Shown piece after piece: positions 1-13,018 of a stretch of 64,000 bases of DNA. Made by a program: the position numbers and the translations under genes. The notes under the pieces were generated by a model. The model ran no database searches, had not been told where the DNA came from, and saw nothing but the letters and a program-made list of their open reading frames with translations. Source of the stretch: Uloborus plumipes (Eukaryota; Arthropoda; Arachnida; Araneae; Uloboridae); assembly GCA_038373865.1 (NCBI GenBank), contig JAXGGA010002311.1, forward strand, positions 61,411 to 125,410. Direction: 5' to 3'. Position 1 is the first letter of the stretch. Each line of letters starts with the position of its first letter.

Positions 1-80
1 TTTATGTTGAAGTATAATGCTTTGTTAAAGATAGCTTTAACCCAAATCAATATTACTTGATTAAATTTGCTCAAAGTAGA

Positions 81-402
81 ACAGTGCAAAAAAGAAGCTA
101 TTGTTTTTACAGTATAATACTGACAGAAGAGATCCAGTTTAAAACTAAAATGCACAGTAATAAAATATAAAATTGAGCAATTTTATAGTTTATAACTGTA
201 AATCAGCAATTTTACACTTTATTACCACAACTTTGCTGTCTATTACCACAAAATTAGTTGTATTATACTGTAAAAACAGAAGTATAATACTGGCAGGAGA
301 GGTTCCAGTTTAAAACAGTAATTATCTGTAAAATTAGCAATTTTACAGTTTAGTGAGAGAAAAACTGAATTTTTTTTTTTTACATCTTGACAGTGCAGTA
401 AC
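81..402. mobile_element. ACTGTAAAA-repeat MITE, copy 1 (degenerate)
   Basis: Starts with ACAGTGCAAAAAA and closes with CAGTGCAG-like ends. Inside are two modules containing GTATAATACTGGCAG and GAGGTTCCAGTTTAAAAC, each followed by runs of ACTGTAAAATTAGCAATTTT. Same family as 16766-17138, 29301-29635 and 38177-38617. Confidence 0.6.
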
Positions 403-3400
403 TAGACTTTAGTTTCTGGGAGGGATTTCCCAAACATATTTCTCATGAAATCTGTAAACTCAATAAAATTTTATAATGTATATCATGTTCTATATTCTGT
501 TAATTTTTGTTACAACTGATATTAAAAGGGTATTAACATGAAAAATCTAAAATCATCTCTACAATGAAGAAAAAAAATCTGGATAGATAAGTTTACTCAC
601 ACATGCCCAACGCATTCGAACGAGTACTTTTGAAATTTCTACCTCACGGGGGACACTTATAAGATGCGTTAAATATAGAGTTTGGTATTTTCAAATTTAA
701 GGAATTTTAGTGTTTTTATAGTGGTATAAAAAAATTCGAAGGGAAAGGTGTATTGTTAAGAAATTACGTTTGTAATACTGCAATTAAAATAAATACTACA
801 GAAAAAATAATATGTAGAATTTATTCAATAATGATAATTTCATTTTTCAAATGCAGTTTTAAAATAAATAAGAAAATTTTAATAAAATAGCAATAATAAT
901 TTTTTCAGTTAGAAATTATGAAAAGCAATTTTTGGAACAGTTTTCAAAAATTTCTGAGGGGGGTTGAACCCTAAAAACGCACTCCTTAAAAACGGCTCTA
1001 CACCTTGAGTTTATTCTCCTTTGACCTTTAGTACTTAGTAGAGTAATCTGGTCTTAATATAGACCATCTTGAAAGTAATGGTTTACATTATTGGTTAACG
1101 TTAATATACGCAACTAACAAGGCAAAACTGTAGAGAACAAAAATTTACTCTTCAAAATGCTGTAATCAAATTTCATTTTAATTCTGAATAATTTTTCCAT
1201 TAATGATAAATTCAATTAGTCTGTTTACCTAATTATAAACCCTTTTAACTATTTGTAACAGTGATGTTAAACTTAATGTACGACATTAAATTAATTTCCA
1301 TTTTCCTCGAGGAAAATAAATAATGCAGTCTTTAAAAACAAATGGCGAGGAAGTCATTTGATCTAGAAAATTTGAATTGCAAAGCTTAAATATTTCATTT
1401 TTATCTTTATTGGAAATATTTTTATTATTTCTTCAAATGGTAGGAGGCTTTTGAAATGAGAAACATAGGATTATCTATGCTTTCTTTTCTGAATTGATCG
1501 CTGCAATTTTTTCTGCTTTCTTTTTCTTTCTCTTTGTTTTGTAGTTCTGGTTTAATTTTAAAAACGGTAAAAGCAGAAAGCTGTCATTTTTAGCGATTGC
1601 AAATGCATAGCAGTGTTTTGTCGTATTTCGTTGAATACTAATAAGATACTATTGTAGTTTATCTTTGTTTACTTTTTATCAACGAATTGAAAAATTACAA
1701 TGATAACTTGGTGGCTGTCCTCTGTCAGTTAATATTTTCAGACTTTTTTAAACGTGTTTTATACCCACCCTCATTGTCACAAAGTGTCACCCTTCTATCC
1801 CCCTTTTCCATTCTTGTCACGTGTTACGCAAAATTGTATTGTTTTTTAAAGAAATTCTATTTCAACCAAAATCCGGGATGTCAACGTTTTGTTTCGTTCT
1901 CCCTTCCCATTGTCATTTGTAGAAATTCATCTCACAATAAAAAAAAGTGAAACATAAAAATCTAATATTTATAAAAAGAAATTAATGCCTGGTTCCCTAA
2001 AGATTTAGAGTTCAGATTTTGGGCCACGGGCAGTGTAGAAATCCTGTAGACAGCTGTAACAACAAACAAAACAGAAATCCCGCACAAAAAACTTATCATA
2101 ATCACTACAAATAATCGTGAAAACGGACTTTTCAGGAAGAATAAGTAGTTTATACAATTATTTCATTGCCTTATTCATTATTCCCATAAGTGCCTCTTTC
2201 ACCACAATGTAATTTAATGTATGTGACTTCATATAAAGTGTCTGTTATCTTTCTATTTTTCAAAAAAATCATCACGTTAGGAACATGTATAGTCATACGA
2301 TTAAGAAAAACGAAACAAAAACAGCTCAGGTTATGCAAAAAACGTAAAATTCAGGATTTTTTGTTTTTTAAAGCGAAACAGACATTTTTAAATGTCGCCA
2401 CTGAATAATAAAAAAGATATAAAACATCAAAAACTTCTGTTCTAGATCCGTTGTGTTTGTGAAAAAGAAGAGAGAATATTGACAATAATTATTTATGAAA
2501 CTGAGATTCCTACACAAAGCAAATATTTTTTCAATTTCATTAGCAATCAAATTTAACTACTCAGTTGCGTGCAATTTATATTTCTATTACATACATTTGA
2601 TTTTCAAAAACTGTAATTCTAATTTTAATTATATTGCTACAAGTTTTAGCATAACGAGATTGCGTGCAAAGCAGAGATGAGCTCTTTCGTTGTGAAAGTT
2701 TTCCTTTAGTAAAAGCAAATGTGAAAAGTTTCGTAATTTTTCATCATTTCAAAGTTGAATTCATGTTTGCGGTTGAATAGCGGAAAGCTAAAACACATCT
2801 TGCAACATATTTGCATAATGCAAGAAATTTCATTGCATGCTTTAAAAGAGCCGTTTTATTCGCGAACTGGTTGTCATTTATTTTGAAGCATTTAACCTGA
2901 ACCTATTAGATGAAAAACAAAAAGCTTTACATGACAAGGATTCCTTAAAAAATAGTTTTTCAATTTACAGAAGAGCTTTTTCTAAAATGAGCAGTTTACG
3001 TTAAATGAATACTTGAACATAAGTTCGTTTTCAAAAAGTCATAATACCGTTAAAAACTAGCATTTAGCATACGACATTTAAGGCATTTTTATTGATATTT
3101 ATCATTATTAAAAATAATAATAAGCTCTATATATTAAAAAACTAACGTCAATATTGTGAAACGACGCCTACTTCCAAAAGACCCTATAGCACTTACAGCG
3201 TAGAAATTTGGTACAAAATTACTTCGAATCTCGAAGTGTTTTTTTTTTCTTTTTTTTTTCTTTTTTAAATTTCGGATTTGATTTCGTGTCATTAATTTTC
3301 AAGATAAAATTTCACATAACTTGCATATTCAGGGGATGAAAGATTTCCCACATCCTTCAGCATTCTATACCATTTGAAAGAGCTTTTTAACTTTTATAAT

Positions 3401-3632
3401 CTTGATTGATATCTACAAAATGAGTTAAGTTTTGTCACCATATTAATAAATTAAACAAAAACTAAAATTTTGTCCCTTTTACTCAATAAAATAAACTATG
3501 ACTTAAAAAAAAATCCTAGCTTGGCAGATGTTACAAATTGCCTTTTTTTTTGCAAGTGTCAACACTGAAAATGTTTAAAGAAAGTTACATTTTACTAGCT
3601 TCATTTTAAATCATCTTAAGTTGTTCATGTAA
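403..3632. other. AT-rich non-coding stretch
   Basis: No supported gene, RNA or intact transposon. Short ORFs at 1687-2680 are low-complexity translations without recognisable domains. Homopolymer T runs occur around 3240-3265. Confidence 0.6.
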
Positions 3633-5306
3633 TCTCTACTAATAATAAAGCTGAAGGTGGGTCTGTCTTTCTGTCTGTTACGCGCGTAGCGCCAAAACCG
3701 TTCGGTCGATTTTCACGCCACTTGGCACAAAATTAGTTTGTAGCATGTAGTTTTGCACCTCGAAGCGATTTTTCGAACATTCCATTTCGTTCTTTTTCTA
3801 TTCGAATTCTTAGCGGAAATTCGATAAAATAGGGAAGAAATATTTCATACACATTTTCAAGTCTTATGTCATTCGAAAGCTTGAAATTTTTTGCACAAAA
3901 TGAAGTTTTTTCGAAGTTTCTACGATCATCAGGAGAGCTGTAATAATTGTTTTTAGAATCCCGAAATTCAAGGCTTACCTTCAGTAAAGCAAGCCAAACG
4001 ATTCTAAAATGGTTCAGCTCGATAATAAAATTTGTTTGAAAAGAAAGATGAAAAGAATTATTTTATCAACGGAAATCAACTTTTCATGTTATTACCATGG
4101 TTACGTGTTCATACCTATTTTTGTTTCGTTCTTCTTCCAGCGTCGCCAGACGTAGTATTTTTGATACTACGGTAATATTTTTTCGACCCAAATAAGGAGC
4201 GTAGTATTTTTCCGGCAACCCTGTTTCCAATATACTAATGACTTAATTAAAAGATTTGGCGGATTTTTTTTTTTTTTTTTCATTTTCATTGATTTTGCAT
4301 TTTGGCAACATTGATTTTGGCGACGTTTGGAAACAGTATTACTTTGTAATATTTTTTTTAGAGGAGGCGTAGTATTTATTTGTTTCAATTCTCTGGCAAC
4401 CCTGTCTTTTCCGGGTGAAAATGCTTTGGGACATTACTTGGCGCGTTTTTGCGTGTCTCGCGGAAGTGAAAGCTCCGAGAGAAACTACGCAAAATAGCCA
4501 GGGTTACCACGCTTGGCGCGCCTATCGCCCATTTAGCGAGAAAAGGGTACCTAAAGCACAGATTAACCAAATATCGTATGAATTGCGTTATTGCATCGTT
4601 CGTTTTGTTTTTAAAGCTAGGAAATAAAACTTTCTTCTTCTTTTAAACTTTGGTAAGATTTCTGTTGGTTTCTGTGAGCAACAAAATTGTTCTTATTTTC
4701 TCTTTTGGCTTATTTTTGTACATTTTCCCTTGGGGTTGCATTCGAATGTTCCAAGGGGGTGTTTTACCCCTTTTATGGAGTAAATCAGTGTTCATTTCAA
4801 TGCAGACAAAAGTGATATGAATTGGCCCGACCACTTGGCAATATATCGCCAAGCTTTTGGTCGTCAAGCATTTGCCGCCAATTTGGCGACATATCACCAA
4901 GTTGGCGAAAAAATTGCTTTCTTTTTATATTTGGACTCAATTTGGCGCTATTGGCGATATTTTGCGAAAAATCCACTGAATGATGTTAAAATCGGCGATA
5001 TTTAGGAGATTGATCATTGTGAAACATTTTTTTTTTTTTGCATTGTTTCGCGGCAAACTAGAGATATAAATGTTTGAACAGTAATCTTGCTCACTCCAAG
5101 CACTATTTTAGCACTTAAGGCATCTACTAAGAAATTTACACATAAAAATTAAGTAGCGTGGGGTCCATACCAGATTTTTATATCATACTTTGAAGGAATT
5201 ATAGTTGAATTACAACTAAAATAGAGCATTTCTTTTGCTATATTAATTATTTTACAAATGAAATTTTTATTTTATACCACGGGCAAAGCCGTGCGGGTAC
5301 CGCTAG
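3633..5306 (+). mobile_element. Helitron-type non-autonomous element, about 1.67 kb
   Basis: Begins TCTCTACTAATAATAAAGC followed by GTCTGTCTTTCTGTCTG and a GCGCCAAAACCGTTCGGTCG block, the usual 5' region of arthropod Helitrons. Ends with a hairpin CACGG-GCAAAG-CCGTG and CTAG at 5303-5306 before T. The interior holds iterations of GTAGTATTTTT and of TTGGCGATAT-like words and a GC-richer block at 4415-4570 whose ORFs (both strands) match nothing I know. No Rep/helicase is present. Type call follows from terminal structure. Confidence 0.75.
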
Positions 5307-5980
5307 TTATTAAATAAATGCAATTTGATTTAACTTACTGATATGTATTTCGTAAGAACTTTCAGTTGAACAGAATATACTGTTAATTACTGAACACATA
5401 GTTACTGGTTCCAAGGGTTCACAAAACATAATCATCATTAACTATATTTCTTCTATGTTTTATAACAGTGTGTATTTCTTAAAGGACAATAGTTTATGTA
5501 AATATAATTATGTAATTATATTTATTATGAGTGGAAGTTTCGCTCCACCTCTAGTTTACATTCCAAGTCATCATAAAATTTAAATTTTTGAACATCGAAA
5601 ACTTATTTCTATTAACCCATAATAAATTAGGTGATTTTACTCAATACGGCCATATAATTTCCCTTTGGAAAACCCATTCAGTATTCATATTACTGAAGAA
5701 CTAAATTTTGATCTTTATGGTAGTGAGTCTTTTAATAAAAACACCCTATGCACTATTTTACAACCGAACTACTGATAGAAATAAATAGAAAATTCCATCA
5801 CTCACGGCTGATTGCTAGCTACACTACAAATAACTCTATGTGGATGATTGATCATATTTAGAAAATATGAGTGTATGGGAACTGAATGAGTGGAATTGAA
5901 ATTTATTTTCCCGCAGTTATTACTAAAATATGAAATTACGTGGGTAGTTGTGATAGATGTTGTACAGGAAAAATATGTTT
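5307..5980. other. AT-rich non-coding stretch
   Basis: No gene or clear repeat seen. A fragment GAGTGGAAGTTTCGCTCCAC (5529-5548) is a short perfect-looking hairpin, perhaps the end of a decayed element. Confidence 0.4.
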
Positions 5981-6390
5981 TTAATACGCTCTTACTAGTT
6001 TCACACGTGGGTTCCTTTGTTTGTTTGCTTGTATGTATGTAACTCTGAATAAAAGATAAAATTCACGTTCTTTACAAATGTAAAAATAATATATATTTAA
6101 TACTATTATAATTACAAAAGGCTAAACTATATTATTACATGTTGATGTATTATAAGTGTTTTAGTTGTTTGTGTGTATGTAGCTCTGAATAAAAGGTAAA
6201 ATTTACGTTCCTTGCCAATACAAAAGTAATACATTAAAAAATATTATTGATACTTAAGGCTAAACAATATTACATGTTGATGTTTTTTTTAAAAAGTACA
6301 TGTAAACTTATAATACATCATGGTTTAAAGCTTTATAGTTTGATTAACTCTAAAAGCGTATTTTTTAGTTTTTTTTTTGGAAGTATAATT
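5981..6390 (+). repeat. Dispersed repeat family R, copy 1
   Basis: Carries AATACGCTCTTACTAGTTTC, GTATGTAACTCTGAATAAAAG, ATAAAATTCACGTTCTTT, TTACATGTTGATGTATTATA and a tail of AAAAGCGTATTTTTTAG. The middle section is present twice in tandem. Other copies: 14580-14945 (reverse), 34148-34331 plus 34719-34930, and 35930-35978 plus 37611-37990. Class not determined. Confidence 0.7.
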
Positions 6391-7190
6391 TAATTATTAT
6401 TAAAGAAGTTATTTGAAATTCTTTTTGTGCAAATCAATTCAGTCTGATTAAATTGCCATTCAGGTCACACACTGGGGAATAAAATTAGCTCTTTTAAGTT
6501 TCACACGTTCAATGTATAAAACATAAAAATAAACAAATTAAAATAAAATTCAACGTTGACTCCTGGGAGTAGCAGCATGATATTTTATCGATGAAACTGT
6601 TGTTGGAATGTGAGTATTTTGAAAGGAAAACGTTGAAATGTAAAGTATTTGCTTTTTATGCTTTTAAAGTTTAAAAATAAATAGATTAATGAATCGAAAC
6701 GAAGAAAAGGAGAAATCAATGTGATGCGCAAACATTTACCGAAAGCAAGAAATAAACCTTAAAGCATAGTCACGTGATTTACTACTTGCTCAAGGCAACA
6801 CGACGTCTCCATATTTAAGATCCGCGAAAGCAATAGATTACGTGACTCGCTATCGACCAACCACAAATACAAGAAAGGAAAAACGTCAAGCTCTGTGAAA
6901 ATGAGTCCAATTTTGATTGATCAATGAATTCGCACAAATAATATTCTTTCAAAATTTAAAAAACTGCTCTTGAATAAGTACTGGTCACAAAAACTACGTC
7001 ACGTTATGCATTACGTCACAAATAAGGTCACATTATGCTAAACTGTTGCCTTTAGATTACGCTTAACTACATAATTACATGTATATATTTATCAGGGATC
7101 ATCCGTAAAAATGCCATGGGTTGAAAGTTTGGTTGAAAATCATGCCATGGTATGAAAACATGTTTAATCCCACTTCATTCCATGAAGGGA
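6391..7190. other. AT-rich non-coding stretch
   Basis: No gene. CACGTGA (6771-6777) and ACGTGAC (6840-6846) form a loose inverted pair, and several ACGTCAC words follow at 6998-7020; nothing firm can be built on them. Confidence 0.4.
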
Positions 7191-7490
7191 GATTAATGAA
7201 ATACTGACAGTTTGCGACATGGGGGAGGGGGAGAGTAACAACAAGTATGACACGTCTTACTTTGGTTTAAATGTTTTTATAATGTCTCATGACATGTGAC
7301 AGGGGAGGAGGGGGATAAGATAACATGTGACACTCTGTGTCAAAGAGGCAAGAAGTCAAACATAATGAAAAAGTGCAATATGATTTATGCCCCCAGGTGC
7401 GTTTGTTTGCATCATATATTTTTCAATAGGGTCCCTTACCGGAATATACTCGAACATGTAAGAGAAATAAACACTCTGTGACAGCTTTAA
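7190..7490. repeat. Degenerate repeat related to the 54.5-kb MITE
   Basis: Shares GACATGTGACA, GGGGAGGAGGGGGATAA and GTGACACTCTGTGTCAAAG with the TGTGACATGTGAAGG... GGCACTTTGTGGCAAAG section of 54502-54726. Diverged; ends not found. Confidence 0.45.
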
Positions 7491-10400
7491 TGACTAGTCA
7501 AACATATTATATTATTATCGTTTGATTATTAAAGAAATCCAAACCAAGAATTAGAATCATGAAATCCTGAAATCTTTCGTGAAACAGAAAACTGCAATAA
7601 ATTTATTTGGTCCTTCATAAATAGTAATTTTCTGATTTTGTCAAATTTATATGTTTTGTTCAGTGTTGAATTCTAAGTGAACATTTCGGGTAAATTTTTG
7701 TCTATTACTGTCTGTTGGAATTATCACAAAAACATATCAGTAATAAGAAAGAAAAAAAAATAGGAGGGCTTTAAATTCAGAAAAACTTTCCGCTGCAAAA
7801 AAACTTAAATAATAAATATGTTGTTCTTTATTTTTTTAAGAGCTTCTATTTAATTAATGTGATAACGTATTTGCAAAAAACAACTTTAAATTTTTGTAGT
7901 ACAATAGATGCGTTTTGGCTATATGTCAACACTTTCAAAACACAGAAAAAGTTTTTAGTTGAATTATTTTATTTTTTTCTAATACGGTTATTTTATTTCA
8001 TAAGAGGGACTTATTCTCGTTCATTCAAAATTAATAAAACTGCATAGTCTTCAGATCAGATAAATTATCTTTGTTAAAGAATCTTTGTTGCGAATTTGAA
8101 AAACCATCTGCAACGTCTCCCACGCCGTTACCCGGGAAACGGAATTGCTTAACCTGTTGTACAACACTTTTTATTCAAAAGAAAATTATTTCTTAAGAAG
8201 ACGTAGTTCTCCATGAATTATTTCTCCTTGATATTAAGATTATTTCACAAATACAATAGATTTTCGAACACTTTTTGAGTATTTCAAAGAGAATACTGCA
8301 CTTAACTTAATATTTTAATACATAAGCGATTTTTTTTATTAAAACTATTAGGAAATATTTATTTATAAAAAATAACTTTTATATTTATGATAGTATAAAA
8401 AATAAAAATTCAACTATGTATTCCGACAAATTATGCACTGCGTAATATGTTGAATTAATCATATTAAGTTTCTTTTTCTTTTCTTCTCTTTTATGCATTT
8501 AATGTAATGTTTGTATTACAGCATAAAACGCGATTTTGATTATTATATTTTAAACTGTGCTTTAAAATGCATGCAAATTTGTAACTTATGTAGATAGATA
8601 TCGATTTGTTTTTATATATTCAAAATTACATTTATAATTTGATCGAAAGTCTTTCTGCTTACCATGGCTCCTTGGTATCAAAACGAGATCCTTGTGTCCC
8701 TCTAAAGCGTAAAACAAGCATTGAAAAAGAAAAGAAAAATAATAATGTAGAAGATAAATTTTTCACTACTCATTTAGAAGAAAAAATTTCCGTTGCTTAT
8801 AATAAGTTAAGTATGTTGAACTGCAGTTACGATTATTAAGTCTCAAATTACCCAAACAGAAATGAAGATTTTATAGGAAACCTAAATTTTTCTTTTATAT
8901 TACTTCAAACATTTTTTCCTCAAAAAGTTATGTTACATACAGAATGGTTTATTCATAGTTAAACATTTTTAAAATTGCTCTTTTAAACTTTGTTTTAGTA
9001 GATCTTATCCAGTACGAACAGACTTGATACTCAATATCTTTTTGATAGTTTTATATTATTTATTAGCACAACCGCCGCCAGATTTTACCTTCTGAGAGTA
9101 AAGGGGATCATAGCACTATTTATATGTACATAAAATACCGCATTAGGAATGGCAGCATGTGTTAAAATGAAGGTTTATGGGAGTTTGCGTGCGTTTTAAC
9201 CCCCGAACATCATCCTCGCGGCACCCCACTTTGTGTTATATAAGATTACTCCTTATTCTTTAAATCAAACTCGAAAAATAGTTAGCAGAACTTATATTGG
9301 CAATCCTTTATGCGTTTTAAACATACACGTTTCAAAAGCATCAAGAAAAACTGGAATATTTTTAATAGTCTTTAACCAAAGTGCTCAACTTTATTGAGTG
9401 TTTGTATAGTTTGACCACAATTCAATCGCTAACCGCAAATACAAAAAATGTTAACCAGAGTTAACTGAGCAAAACTTAACCAACTTCATGGGAGAAATTT
9501 CTCCATCCCTTTTACTTTCTGTGCTAGTTTACTCAAAGGGAAAAGCTTTTACCTTCTTCCCATCGGTCATAACAAAATTTATTCTTGAAGGTTGGGAAAT
9601 TCTTTCACAACTACTTTACGCCCAGGGAATGTCTAGTCATTAAGATCGAGTCTAAAAGGAGAAAAGTGTAATGAGTTCATTTGTATAGTGGCTTGACTTC
9701 AGTCTGTCCTTGCACGCCCGAGAGTACCGCAGCTAAATAAAGCATCGCAGAATCGCTCGTATCTGATTTCTAATTCATGAAGCACATTTTGCTTTATTCC
9801 GTAGTTTTATTTATTCACAAACACGAATAACTTGTTTAAAAAAAAGGGAAGCACTTACTAAAACTAGACAGATGATAGAATTTTATTCCTTGTATTTTTA
9901 CAGCAGAATAAATTTCCGTCTTTATTGCTCAGAAATTATCACATACCTGGAGTTGCAAATACTGTTTTATTTGCCTTTTTATAGCAATTATGCTAATGTA
10001 TTAAAGAAATTATTATTTTTGATTGTTTTAATCGTAATAATTACGTGGAGCATTAGCATATTTTGTTGTTTCGGCGTCGCTTTGAATGCAGATTTAGCCT
10101 CAACATAAATTTTAAATAATCTGCAACCGAATAAAATGGTTTAATTTATTTCATGGAACGTTACATCAAATAATCACAACTCAAGATTTTCACTGAACTT
10201 AAGATTTATGCAATACTTTTAATTTAAACATGTTTGTTTTGTATTATCAGATTAACATCACCACTTTGAAACTTGGTTTTAAAAAAAATCAAAATCAGTC
10301 CATCCGTTTAGGCTATACGGTGCCACAAGCAGATACACAGATTGACAGATACACAGGTACATAGACACGTCAAATTTATAACTCCCTTTCTTGTTGCGTC

Positions 10401-12353
10401 CGGGGTTAAAAATTGATAGATTGTTTTTTCCCCTTTGAGCAACTGTAAAAGAAAATTCTCCCATTGAAACAGTCAAAATTAGAATAAAATTTCAAGATTT
10501 TCTGCCTGCCATTTTTAAGAACATATTTCATTTCAACATTGCTCCTTTCATCATTTGCATTTTTTCAAGAGATGGAATTTTCCTTTTGCATCATAATTGA
10601 GATTCTTTAAATAAAGGATTTTTAAGTGATCCTCAAAAAAGTTTCGTTTGGTATTGTAGAAAACGCATATGAAGCGATACATTATTCTCCTGTTTATTTT
10701 TTCCAGAGACGGATGACATTTCGAAAGCGTTACGAAATTGAATTTTTTACTGAGCAGAAAAGGGCGCAGTACAAGTGCCATCATACTAATTTTCACAGTA
10801 AAACTGGTTACTTTCTAAAGCAATTCCAAAGTTAAGAATAAATTGAAATGATGAGTCGAATTTGTGCATTGATCGTCTTTTTTACGACAATCTTTTTAAG
10901 CTAAGCTGTACAGTTTATTCATCCAAAATTACAAAGAGATAGCATTTTTTGTGTTAAATTTGAAACTGAAAGACGAGGCCATTCTTTTTTTTATATGTAA
11001 TTCATCAACAGATTTATACTGTGAAAGTGCGTAAAACAACATTTATCCTTGATATTTCAATAATAAATTATATAATTTTTCTTTGAGGCAGTTTTCAAAG
11101 AGCTTTTTCGTTTTGTAAAAACTCCTCCAAAACAGTTGTCGATTTTTATTCGGAAAGAAAGCTGTTGCAAGCATTCTGAAAAACATATTTTTCACTTTTT
11201 GAACTCCTTTTTCAAAGACAAACATTTCTAAACATTTCTGCTCGGTTTTAGTTTTAGTTCTATGCATAGGTTGCTTTTCGTTTCTCTTTCGAAAATATTT
11301 TTCTGAATATGCTTAGGAATTTCATATTTTCAGCCTTTAAACCAATAAAAGGAAGATAAATCCAGATTTGTAATCCAATTACCAGATCTTTTGTAGAATA
11401 TTTTATACAAGTCAAATTGTTCTAGAAAAGTTTTTATACTTTTTCACTTTTCATTCGCTACAAATAATAAACATCGATATCAAAAATTTGCATTCCTAAT
11501 TTCGATATTCACCAAGCAATACAATAAATAACTTCAGATTTTGAACTTTTGCAATACTTATTACAACTCATAATGTCAAAATGAAATATTCGCAATAAAG
11601 TTCAGCCGTTTTTAAGAATGGTTAAAATGTTTGAAAAAATACTTTTCTGATCATAACCTTGATCGTTTTTTATTGAAGTTTTCTCCATCACGCGTATTTA
11701 TTACGTAAATAACACCTTGTACATAACACGTCATAACACTAAATTATTAATTTTGTGTGGTTTATGAGAAAATAGATCGAAAATATATCATTTGAAAAAT
11801 GCTTTACTAATTTCTCAACGCTGTTAATTATTAAGATAGAAATGCAAACGTGTTAGCGATAAAATTTAATTTCTTTAAATTGTTATCAAAAGACTGTATT
11901 GCTGTAGACACAAAATGAATATTTTTTTTAATGTGAGAATCGTTGTAATTCCTGATCAAAAAATGCAAACATCCATTTTGTAAAAACACTGTTCAAAGCA
12001 GAATTTTGTTTTCTGGTGAAAGTTTGGCCAGTTAATCTATAAATCTTAGGCAACCGTAATTGCCTTGAAAATTAAAACAGAATATCAAATAGTTTTAGTT
12101 TTAAGTGATCTGGAATCACCCTTGAATCAGGTAGATTCGTGATCGCTTCGAGGGTAATTAATAACTTAGTTCTGCTTTTTTTTTTTTTGATAATACATTT
12201 CTAAAATAGTTATACATTAGTAATTAATAAATAATACATTTAATGAAGGAAATAAAGTTGAAAATCTTAATTAAGCGCAGACAAGATGATCTTTTATTTC
12301 TTTATTTATTTTTTTTTCTTTTGAAAAAAAAAAAAAAAAAACCTCAACATTTT
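7491..12353. other. AT-rich non-coding stretch upstream of CHT
   Basis: About 4.9 kb with no recognisable gene or intact transposon. Slightly GC-richer islets occur at 8100-8155, 9060-9240 and 9590-9780. The last contains an arthropod-type initiator TTCAGTC around 9701 but no well-placed TATA box. Upstream exon(s) of CHT could lie here but none is provable. Confidence 0.4.
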
Positions 12354-13018
12354 AAAATTTTCAAATATCTCTATGTTGTGTTCATTTCTCTTTTGTTTCA
12401 ATTTTCCATATTTCTTAGTATTCTTAATGTTTTTATTCATAGTTAATAAATATTGACCGTCACTTAAGATAACTTAAATTATGCATTCATTACCTTTCTA
12501 ATCCTGTATGCAACAAGAATTTAACATTTTGGACAATTACCCTATTGATCATTAATTACCCCCATAAACTAATATACAGAGCAACATGTGCCACACCTCA
12601 CTGTAATTAATCTTAAGGCTTACAGTATATATAGAAACACTAATCAAAAGTTGACACATGTTTTAGATGCACCAAAAAAGGTATAACCCAAAATTTTCAA
12701 ATATCTCTACGGTGTGTTCATTTCTCTTTTGTTTCAATTTTCCATATTTCTTAGTATTCTTAATGTTTTCATTCGTAGTTAATAAATATTGACCGTCACT
12801 TAAGATAACTTAAATTATGCATTCATTACCTTTCTAATCCTCTATACAACAAGAATTAAACATGGTGGAAAATTACCCTAGTGATCATTAAGTACCCCCA
12901 TAAACTAATATACAGAGCAACATGTGCCACACCTCACTGTAATTAATCCTAAGGTTTACAGTACATATAGAAACACTAATCCAAAGCTTACACATGTTTT
13001 AGATGACCCAAAAAAGGT
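12354..13018. repeat. Two-copy tandem duplication, unit about 336 bp
   Basis: Units 12354-12689 and 12690-13018 are near identical, from AAAATTTTCAAATATCTCTA to the CACATGTTTTAGATG...CCAAAAAAGGTA end. Differences are scattered single bases and short indels, so the duplication looks fairly recent. Confidence 0.85.

Noticed and set aside
4385..4627. Overlapping ORFs on both strands in the first Helitron
   Set aside because: No recognisable domain; GC-richer internal part of a non-autonomous element. A captured exon cannot be excluded but is not supported.
9650..9780. Core promoter and first exon of CHT
   Set aside because: Initiator-like TTCAGTC but no TATA at the right distance and no strong splice donor; kept only as a question.
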